Source: Mesostigma viride (taxonomy: Eukaryota > Streptophyta > Mesostigmatophyceae > Mesostigmatales > Mesostigmataceae). From it: a stretch of DNA of 64,000 nucleotides. The position numbers were made by a program, and so were the translations under genes. Of this stretch, positions 56,604 through 64,000 are shown piece by piece. The notes beneath the pieces are model-generated. The model saw nothing but the letters and a program-made list of their open reading frames with translations, had not been told where the DNA came from and did not search any database. The stretch lies in assembly GCA_009746045.1 (NCBI GenBank), contig RPFO01000079.1:693285-757284 (forward strand), given 5' to 3'. Numbering within the stretch: the first letter of the stretch is position 1; each line of letters opens with the position of its first letter.

Positions 56604-57981
56604 CTAAGCTGGGGCGTCTGGAGTCGCTGGGGCCGCGGGGGTCGCCTGCCAGGGCTTGTGGCCGACGTAGATGGCCGCCCCCTTCCAGTACACCGGCTGC
56701 CCCGCCTTGGTCTGCCGGAGCTGGAGGTAGGTCGGCCATAGCTCCCGTCGCCGTTGTTGCTGCGCCAGGGTCAAGTCGTCATCAAGGGTGAAGAGAGTCT
56801 TCTCGAGCCGCTTGCGGCGTCGGAGACAAGAAATCTTGTCCGCCGGGGTCTTAAAGGTGAGAAGGAGCGGGGCCGGGCAGCCCTGCCTTACCCCGCGCGC
56901 GGGGAAGGCGGTGGGCGGCCAGCTCGATCTCACCAGTAAGGCCCATGCGATCAAGGATTTCTCTCTCAAAAGCACGCGCAAGCTTCTCGGAATTCTCACC
57001 TTCCTCCATCTTGAGATTCTTGACAATGACGTTGAGGCTGCGCTTGGCGAGCTCGGCCTCCTCGCGGAGGTCAAGCGTCTGCCGCTGGAGCTGTGCTGCG
57101 ACGGCGGAGGTGGTGGAGGTGGTGTGCTGCTTAAGCATGTCCGCCCAGGTCGTGAGGGGAGGAGCATCGCCGGCCAGGCCAGCAGGGGCTGGCTTGGCGG
57201 CAATGTCCTTCACCGCCTGGGCGGTGAGGCCGGCGGTGTTCTGCAGGACCTCGATAGCGATGGCGTTGTCCTTAAGACGCTGGTCGATGTCACGGAGCTG
57301 GGCGGTGATGGCGGCGGAGGTGGGGGTGGTGGCGGTGGAGGAGGCGAGGAGAGTGGAGGTGGAGGTGGAGATGGTGGAGAGGAGGGGGAGCTCGGCAGCC
57401 AGCGTGCTGCCCATGGCCGCCACATCTGCAGCGATGGGGGCCACGTGCTGCTCGAGGGCCTCCTTGAGGAGTGAGCGGATGGAGGATTCGGTTAAGGTGG
57501 TGGTGAGGGGCTTTGGGGGCCAAAGCTCCTCGATGGAGCGTCCAAGGAGGGAAAAGAGGGCGAATTGCTGGAGGTGGGGGCGGCGTGCGTTGAGGACGTC
57601 TTTGCCGAAATTGCGCCTCTGGAGGCGGGCATTGACAAGGCGATCTTGGTGGGAAAGCTGCTTGCACAGTTCTAGAAGAGAGGCATGCGTCCCGAAAAAC
57701 ACATGGCCCAGGATGCGATCGGGTGTAAGCTTGTCAAAATAGCCGGGCTGGCTGGCGTCAAAGTCGTACTCATCCAGCAGCCCGTCAGGGCGACTGCGCT
57801 TGGGTTCGGGCGACGCTGCTGGCGATGCGGGCGCAGCAGGGGGCTGGGCGACCACTAGAGCTTGGCTAGTGGCGCCGCTGCCTTCTGGGCCGGTTGGCGA
57901 AGCTGCGGCCGGGGCTGCAGACGTATTTTCATTGCTAAGCGCAGCCGCCAGGCTGCGTTGCGTCGAGAGGCGTTTGCTCAT
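56604..57981 (-). pseudogene. L1-ORF1-like RNA-binding protein gene, one frameshift
   Basis: The minus-strand ATG at 57981 opens a frame of 376 codons (MSKRLSTQRSLAAALSNENT onward), with an Ala/Pro-rich N terminus, helical sequence, a predicted coiled coil (ITAQLRDIDQRLKDNAIAIE; AAQLQRQTLDLREEAELAKR) and the start of an RNA-binding fold (SLNVIVKNLKMEEGENSEKL, LTGEIELAAHRLP). Near 56890, in a CGCGCGGGG run, the frame shifts and continues as CPAPLLLTFKTPADKISCL, TLDDDLTLAQQQRRRELWPT and YWKGAAIYVGHKPW to the stop at 56604. LINE ORF1 proteins bind element RNA as nucleic-acid chaperones. With one base corrected it would be about 460 residues. The frameshift could be real or a read error. Confidence 0.75.
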
Positions 57982-58111
57982 CGTATAGTGCGTTATAGCT
58001 TCGGAAAATTATATCAGCATGTGCGTCTAAGAAAGACGAAGCGATTGTGATATTCACAGCTGAATTCGGCGCTCAAACGTGAAAGTTATGAGCTCCGACA
58101 GCCATGGCTAC

Positions 58112-58148
58112 CTCGTGGCTCGTGGCTCGTGGCTCGTGGCTCGTGGCT
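58112..58148 (+). repeat. (CTCGTGG)5 heptamer repeat
   Basis: Five perfect CTCGTGG units upstream (in element orientation) of the copy A ORF1 gene; it may be the 5' UTR repeat of element H or an unrelated microsatellite. Confidence 0.85.
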
Positions 58149-58165
58149 TGTGCATGGGATGGAAT

Positions 58166-58295
58166 GGATGATTAAAATAAATTAAATTAAATTGTAACAT
58201 ATCTCCGTTGGTCCGAGCACATGTAGTAGCACATATCCCTCAAATTAAATTAAATTATAACATGACCCCGTTGGGAGATCATGTAGCACGTATTC
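58166..58295 (-). mobile_element. Two successive element H 3'-end stubs with AATTT-type tails
   Basis: Minus-strand 58240-58193 reads AGGGATATGTGCTACTACATG ... CCAACGGAGATATGTTAC followed by an AATTT tail (58192-58170). 58295-58257 is a second copy of the same terminus with its own AATTT tail (58256-58241). Each is only about 40-50 bp long, as expected from extreme 5' truncation during target-primed reverse transcription. Confidence 0.6.
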
Positions 58296-58812
58296 GGACC
58301 TTGCTGGATGGATTAAGAGGTGGGCCGAAGCCGCGAAAACCGAACTAAGCTAACTCTAAGCTAATCTAGAAAACCCTAACTACTCAACTCAGCAAAGCGC
58401 CCCTTCCTCCTGGGGGGAGGGGGCTTGCCCACAGGGGTCGGCGTGTGAGCCTGGGCATTCGTCTTTCACCTCTTCTTGTCCTGCATAGCAGTCCAAGCAA
58501 GAGAGAGGGAGTGAATGCGGTCGGTTCAAACTTAGCTGGGACCACTAGGTCGGCCAGCAACTCAGTGCTGCGTGTAGTTCATGGCAGGTTTACCCAGCTT
58601 TCTAGGAATGTCCTTGGGGCCTGCAGGCCAGGTCAGAATGTGCCGCCCTGGTTGGCCCAGCCGCTGGGGGCCGGCCAAACTGATCGAGGGCGGTGTCAGT
58701 GTCTACCTCACTGGTGCGAGCATGCAAGATGTCCTACGAATGCTATCCTACGCTGCCTAATCTCGTCCGAAACTTGCAAGGCATACCCCAGTGATACAAA
58801 TACTCCAATGAC
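58296..58812. other. Unassigned sequence between LINE fragments
   Basis: No gene or repeat family recognised. It has a C/G-rich patch near 58400-58440. A plus-strand frame at 58445-58870 has no recognisable motif. Confidence 0.5.
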
Positions 58813-59191
58813 CTATGTGTGGAAAACCCTACATAATTTGATCAGGACCTGTCTAATAAGCATCCTGTAAACCGTGCCGTCCAGCCGGGCGGCCATCGTG
58901 TCCGTGAGCGTCCATGCCTCGGCGCCATACGTGAGCACCGTGAGGACCAGGACCTTGGAGAGCACGCGCGCTTGCGGTACGTGCTCGCCCAGGTCCTTCG
59001 AGCGGCAGTAGGGGTTGAGCGAGCGGAGCGGCCCTGGCCCAGGCCAGGCCAATGCGGATGTCCACATCGTCGGCGGTGTCGGGGAGCATGCTCCCCAGCA
59101 GTAATTTGAAGCGCTCACGGAACGGGACCTCCGTCCCATCTAACAGGCTGCTGTGGCTGCGGCGGGCAAGTCTGGTAGCCCCAATCACCAT
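58813..59191 (-). pseudogene. LINE reverse transcriptase C-terminal fragment
   Basis: On the minus strand one frame reads MVIGATRLARRSHSSLLDGT and VPFRERFKLLLGSMLPDTAD (RT thumb region of LINEs). A second frame continues ARVLSKVLVLTVLTYGAEAW and LTDTMAARLDGTVYRML, the post-RT segment. An indel near 59030 separates them. It is the same region as the VILTILTYGAETW fragment near 55265. Confidence 0.65.
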
Positions 59192-59464
59192 CGCCTCAGT
59201 TTTGACACTAATCTAGCTCCAACCCCGCCATGCACCGCCCGCGCCTCCAAGCCCAGACAGTCCTTAATTGAACCAGGTCTGAATGTGCTCGGGGTGGCCG
59301 ATGAGGGTGGTATCATCCGCCTAATTAATCAGGTCGGACCGGACAGGCGGTAACCAAGTCCACCGCTGCCGACGGTGTTCGCGCTCATTGTCCAAGCTCG
59401 ATGTCCAAGCTAGCCGCGGGCTCGAACCGCAGTAAAGCGCGCACGTGCCCGGCGCATGACGTAT

Positions 59465-60308
59465 GTATCCCTGAGAAGGGGCATATGGCCGGCTTTTGAT
59501 ACATTCTGGGCTACTTCCTGCAAGGGTAGGGGGTAAACTACACCTGCTCTGGGTGCACCAAGTGCACCTGCACCACCATGATGTATCATACCTAAAAGGC
59601 CTGGCATGGGGTGGAAGATCATCATGGCTAAACTTAATGGCTAGGGCATGGCTTCTCAGCAGAGAGTAGCTCTCTGCATGGGCACAGCATAACTAAATAA
59701 TGCTAGGCATCATCTGGTGTGGGGCACAACATATGAGGCACACATGTACATGGCTAAGTAATGTTACTTGTCATCAGCTGGTATGGGGCCCATAATAGGC
59801 GTACAGTGTATGTACAATTAGGCCACGTTGGCTACATGTAGCTAGTAGGCCGCCGCTTACTAGTCTACACTACTACTGCTTAGTCCCCTAAGCTGGGGTG
59901 GCGGGAGGTGCTGGGGCAGCGGGGGTCGCTTGCCACTGGGCTTGTGGCCGACGTAGATGGCCGCCCCCTTCCAGTACACCGGCTTCCCCGCCGCGGTCTG
60001 CTGGAGGTGGAGCTGCAGGTAGGTCGGCCATAGCTCCTGTCGCCGTTGTTGCTGCGCCAGGGTCAAGTCGTCGTCCATGAGGTGCAGTGAGTCCTCTCGA
60101 GCCGCTTCAATGCGGCGTCTGAGGAACCGCCGGAAACCTTGTCTGCCGCGTTCTCAAAGATGAGCAGAAGCGGAGGCGCCCCCGCCGGCCTTACCCCGCG
60201 AGCGGGGAAGGCGGAGGGCCTCCAGCTTCATCTCACCGATGACTGAGGCCCATGCGCCGGCCATGCAAGAAGGATTTCTTTCTCAAACGCCTGTGCAAGC
60301 TGCAAGAA
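59465..60308 (-). mobile_element. Element H copy C: 5'-truncated ORF1-like remnant and 3' region
   Basis: The minus strand from about 60230 codes degenerate ORF1 sequence, then MDDDLTLAQQQRRQELWPTY and AGKPVYWKGAAIYVGHKP (60078 to about 59920), followed by a frame-shifted end. The conserved 3' blocks follow (TCTACTAGC..., CTCTCTGCTGAGAAGCCATG, CCTTCTCAGGGATAC), ending about 425 bp after the equivalent stop position, near 59465; the last roughly 35 bp of the terminus seen in copies A and B are missing. Confidence 0.7.
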
Positions 60309-60309
60309 T

Positions 60310-60477
60310 GGATTATGCTAGCTATCTAGTCCCTAGTTACAGGTTTGTAGGCACCACGGCCCGAATCGCTATGAATGCCATTCTGGGTCCGGCACGCACG
60401 GAGCCCCCCGCCACTGACTTGAGGGTGGTCGCCTTCATCACTTCTTGCCACCGATCCTTGCAAGCCATCTGCCTCCA
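60310..60477 (-). mobile_element. LINE X 3' UTR fragment
   Basis: The minus strand matches the X-family UTR (GGAGGCAGATGGCTTGCAAGG, GATGAAGGCGACCACCCTC, GCGATTCGGGCC, TAGATAGCTAGC). It stops where element H copy C begins, the same X-family position at which copy B was inserted. Confidence 0.6.
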
Positions 60478-61010
60478 TTAAATAATTAATGAATGTACAC
60501 GTGACTGCGTCACGTGAGCATAAGTCCTCAGTGGGAATGGCGGACATGGGATGGAATGGATGATGCTAGCTATCTAGTTCATAGTTACAGGGTTGTGGCC
60601 TCCATACTACAGACAAACCAGGAGGCTGCCCGGGCGTGAGCCCGTCCCATCTAGGGTAGCACATGTCCATGCCTAGCCTAGCTATCACGGAAAGTCCACG
60701 GATGGCGGCCGCACGCGGCCGGGGGCACGCCATGTGAGGACATAACGCCCGCGTGCTGTGCAGGCTTGCCGGTGCCAGCTAGTCTATCTGATGTGTCTAC
60801 CTGATCTGTGCAGGCCAGGTGCCCGGCTAGGCCCAGGCGCCTGTGCCTAAGAATGTGGGAAACATATGGCAAACCAGCGTACAAATCCTCATTGCTAATG
60901 TGCAAACCAAAGGGGATATTAAGGGGACGTGGCGCGCCGAATATTTTCCGCGCCAAAAAATTCGCGGTACCGTCCGTACGCGGTGTATAATGTGTGCCCG
61001 GACCGCTCAA
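60478..61010 (-). mobile_element. LINE X fragment: ORF2 C terminus, 3' UTR and tail
   Basis: A minus-strand frame from 61010 codes IPFGLHISNEDLYAGLPYVS then HILRHRRLGLAGHLACTDQV, the C-terminal segment typical of several LINE clades, and ends at HPWTFRDS (60678). The 3' UTR then runs to the CACGTGAC/GTCACGTG hairpin (60501-60519) and an ATTAAT tail (60478-60497). The first part of the 61010 frame may be foreign, since sequence right of about 60930 does not match the other X copy. Confidence 0.65.
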
Positions 61011-63330
61011 CCCTCGCGGAGGTGGCCATGGCGCCGTGCCTTTATAATATGGAATGTAAAATGCTAGAAAAAATGCATGAATTTCGCAGAAGATTAGTTG
61101 ATGGCCTCATTTCATGGCGGAAATTTTACTGTTTGCAATATCGCTAATTTCTCGAACGGCTACGGGCGCGGGGCTCCAGGATATAGTTTCTCTTGCGGAT
61201 AATGAACTTTAATGCAGGTTTGCGGTACCAGCGATTGTGAGGCAACGTAGGCTCTAAAGAGCGATTATGAAGCTAACTTAATGGTGTTGTCGAGTTTGTG
61301 CCGAAACTTCCCAGTTTCTTTTACATTTCCGGCATGCATTCAAGGTAAGAACCTACGCAGGCCTGCGCATGTCGCCTTCGACGTAGTCACGGAAGGCGCA
61401 CCTTCCTTGTTCGCCTGGACAATGGATGATGTCTTTTATTGTTCGCGCTTGCGTGCATCAAACATTTCCACGCAGGCAGGTGCATTAACATCGGCCATTC
61501 GCCTTTTGGGGGGGCAGTTTCCCTGCAGGAAGCTCTCCATTTCTTTCGGCTGCTTCCTCAGATTCCTAGCAATTTCGTACAATTTTGTGTAGTTTGTGGC
61601 TGGCATGCTTAAGGCGCCGAGGTTAAGTTGTTGGTAATGTGATGGCATTTGTTTTCCATAATCCTTTGGACATGAGCTCGCTCAGACGCTTTGTTTTGTG
61701 CCGGATCTGACACGCCTGTTTTGGTAACGACATCCGGCCTGTGCCTAGTGGCTAACGAGCTGGCATCAGCTTCTGAGCAAATTACCATGTTGGAAAGGAA
61801 GGTGAGAGTGGTTCTTTTGCTGGCCATACTGCATGATCGTGGCATGGCATTAGATAGGTGATTCCGTTGCTTTCCTTGAGCTATAACCATAGATAGAGAC
61901 TTCCCTGCTATGTGTGCAGCAACTGGCAGGCTGGATAGGATGTGAATGCTTGGCAGACAGCAGTATGACTTGCTGCCAAGTTTGCAGGCTGCAATTGCCT
62001 CAGTATTGCTTGGGCAGTCTTTCTAAGGGCTTTACACGTATCAAAGAGACAACCAGCGCAGGCCAGAAATCGGGAGAATCCGGACCATGGTAGCTCGAGC
62101 CTGCCGTTATCTTTTCCGCGTTTTCGAGTCGTTCAGGATGATGAAGATGAATGGTGATGGAAATGTGTATCCTTGTGCATTGAAATTATGGCTGGCTTAC
62201 GTGTGGAGCGACTAGATGACCTAGACGGTGGGGCCGGAAACAGCATGCTTGATCAGGGCGTGTGTTTCTAGCCTAACTGGCCGGGAGTGTCTAGTGGTGA
62301 GCACCATTGCTGCGATCGCTCTCCCACCATTTACGAGGAAATACCCGCAAATGGAAAACCACTGAAAAGGTCTAGCTAGTCAGTCATCACGTTAGCCATG
62401 CCATGATTCCAAACGTCCAAGAACTGCACACGGTGCAAAGGCAAAAAGCCGGAGGACAGCACTTTCAAATGTGCGGCGGGAACCAAAAGCCCGCGGATGC
62501 CAGAAAACATCGTGTTGCGGCAGCGACGCGACGATGTGGACAACGAATCCAGTGCCAAGCTCGGAACGGCCGCAAAGGAGATCTGGCATCACAGGGTTCA
62601 GATGTGCGGAGATACTATGCGATCCAGCCGGTCCACGACCTGTTTGTAGAGCTTGTGCCAAGGGGCAGCACCGAACAGATGTGGGTGACGTTGCAAAAAA
62701 CATCGGACTTGACGGAGCATAATGGCTCGGTCATAGTCTTTGACCAATAAACGCTGCAAGAGTTCAACAAGAGTCGTGATGAAATCAACACGATAAGAAC
62801 AAAGACGGGAAAAACGATGTAACTTACACGTATGCTTGCTGAGTTCTTGGCATAAGTTTACATGGTAACCTTGGGCTGAGCATAATGTATGCTCTCTTGG
62901 TGCATGTACGTATGCCTACTAGCGATGGTGTTGCTATGCCCACGCTGGCAAGGCTGGCCATGCTGAGGGCAGGGGAGGGCAGATGAGGTGCCTAGCCTTT
63001 TCTTATGTTGTGTGATCGAGTTGGGCATGTTTTGGGGCTTCTTGGATGGAAAACGTCATGTCTAGGTGGCCTTATACACAGAAAAGCCTCATTTAGCGTA
63101 TGTTCAGGTTTTAGCACGAAAAAACTTATAACTTGAGCTAGACTTGTCGGAATGACCTGGGACTTGGACCACAGCTGTCCCAACATTGTTGTTTGCAGTC
63201 AAACTTGGTATGCACTGGTAGGAGAATGAGCTTGCTACAGATATGTCAAGTGACATATAACAACACTGGTTGTCTCACTGATAAATGATACATGTACCAA
63301 CGCATATAGCGAGGGTGACCCGTAGGGGGA
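61011..63330. other. No gene recognised; short unassigned open frames
   Basis: AT-richer than the gene region. Frames that look protein-like by composition are on the minus strand at 61890-61609 (ending KASERAHVQRIMENKCHHIT) and, in an overlapping frame, 61648-61436 (ATNYTKLYEIARNLRKQPKE), which might be one frameshifted gene. On the plus strand near 62410-62640 there is a C-x2-C type motif (NCTRCKGKKPEDSTFKC). None could be tied to a family. Confidence 0.4.
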
Positions 63331-63390
63331 TTAATTAATTAATTAATTAAACTCGTGCTCCCGCTGGGGAGTCACGGAGCATCAACTCTG

Positions 63391-63810
63391 ATGGATGGAT
63401 GGATGGATGGATGGATGGATGGATGGATGGATGGATGGATGGATGGATGGATGGATGGATGGATGGATGGATGGATGGATGGATGGATGGATGGATGGAT
63501 GGATGGATGGATGGATGGATGGATGGATGGATGGATGGATGGAGGGAGGGAGGGAGGGAGGGAGGGAGGGAGGGAGGGAGGGAGGGAGGGAGGGAGGGAG
63601 GGAGGGAGGGAGGGAGGGAGGGAGGGAGGGAGGGAGGGAGGGAGGGAGGGAGGGAGGGAGGGAGGGAGGGAGGGAGGGAGGGAGGGACGGACGGACGGAC
63701 GGACGGACGGACGGACGGACGGACGGACGGACGGACGGACGGACGGACGGACGGATGGACGGACGGACGGACGGACGGACGGACGGATGGATGGATGGAT
63801 GGATGGATGG
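63391..63810 (+). repeat. Compound tetranucleotide array: GGAT, GGAG, GGAC, GGAT blocks
   Basis: An uninterrupted four-base register over 420 bp: about 37 GGAT units (63391-63540), 36 GGAG units (63541-63684), then GGAC units (63685-63784) broken by one GGAT at 63753, and six GGAT units at the end. Only the fourth base changes between blocks. Open frames through it (Asp-Gly-Trp-Met and similar) are artefacts. Confidence 0.97.
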
Positions 63811-63876
63811 GTACACGCAATCCTACCGTAGGGGGATGACTGGCCTCAGAGCTGTGAGGATGGGGTCATGTAGTCT

Positions 63877-63911
63877 CCCCCCCCCCCCCCACCCCACCCC
63901 ACCACCACCAA
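63877..63911 (+). repeat. Poly-C and CCCCA/CCA run
   Basis: A run of about 14 C followed by ACCCC and ACC units. Confidence 0.9.
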
Positions 63912-64000
63912 AAAGAAAACAGAAGGTGCAATAATGTTTATTTATTCATGTTCTCTGGACAAAACATGGTACCAAGCCTTTTACCATGTTGCACCGCCTG

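Larger units (their letters stand above)
56157..58150 (-). mobile_element. Element H copy A: longest copy, ORF1-like gene with 3' end and tail
   Basis: On the minus strand it contains a nearly complete ORF1-like gene (57981-56604), a 427-bp 3' region with the same conserved blocks as copies B and C (AGTAGTGTAG near 56585, CTCTGCTGAGA near 56415, CCTTCTCAGGG near 56220), the terminal CCCAACGGAGTGATGTT, and an AATT tail (56157-56176). The 5' end is uncertain; sequence upstream of the ORF ends in a CCACGAG heptamer run (58112-58148). No endonuclease or RT lies between the ORF1 stop and the 3' terminus. Confidence 0.75.

Noticed and set aside
62403-62750. Possible zinc-binding transposase C terminus (C-T-R-C motif near 62425)
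   Set aside because: The Cys pairs lie in a frame without other transposase features, and no terminal repeats were found; the evidence is too weak to annotate.
63347-63934. Open frames of Asp-Gly-Trp-Met, Gly-Arg-Glu and Pro-Ser repeats
   Set aside because: Translation of the tetranucleotide array in all registers.

Overview
This is eukaryotic nuclear DNA, most likely from a flagellated green alga (Chlorophyta). The evidence is an intron-rich, GC-rich pair of cytoskeletal motor genes: an axonemal inner-arm dynein heavy chain, so the organism has motile cilia, and a kinesin-14 with an N-terminal calponin-homology (CH) domain, an architecture best known from the plant/green lineage. A TGTAA poly(A)-like signal lies behind the dynein. 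Species and class cannot be read from the sequence.

Layout. 1-10172: an LTR retrotransposon in + orientation, with its 5' LTR cut by the window edge. It has a Gag with two zinc knuckles, integrase, a retropepsin-like domain placed AFTER integrase, Copia-type reverse transcriptase and RNase H. Its frames are broken several times and a 1.77-kb insertion with a 5-bp target duplication sits inside pol, yet the two LTRs differ at only one of about 369 positions. 10173-12300: a 40-bp minisatellite followed by (CA)/(CACACG) repeats, starting exactly at the LTR edge. 12300-16277: no convincing protein gene; it holds a truncated tRNA-Ser-like sequence, TGTAGGG repeats, several tandem duplications and a dispersed 14-bp palindrome. 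16278-26239 (-): a complete CH-domain kinesin-14, 17 exons, about 1280 residues. 26240-27091: an 852-bp head-to-head intergenic region that must hold both promoters. 27092-52965 (+): a complete dynein heavy chain of the DNAH10 / I1-f 1-beta type, 30 exons, about 4619 residues. 53000-61010: nested non-LTR retrotransposon debris of two kinds, an APE-endonuclease LINE (called X here) and a short element encoding only an L1-ORF1-like protein (called H here). 61010-63390: nothing recognised. 63391-63810: a compound tetranucleotide array.

How the genes relate. The two motor genes are the only intact protein genes. All exon joins given here keep frame and use GT-AG sites, apart from one GC-AG intron in the kinesin. 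They are transcribed divergently from one short spacer, so co-regulation of a ciliary dynein and a microtubule minus-end kinesin is a testable idea, not something the sequence proves. The flanks are repeat-rich and show at least three generations of insertion into earlier insertions.
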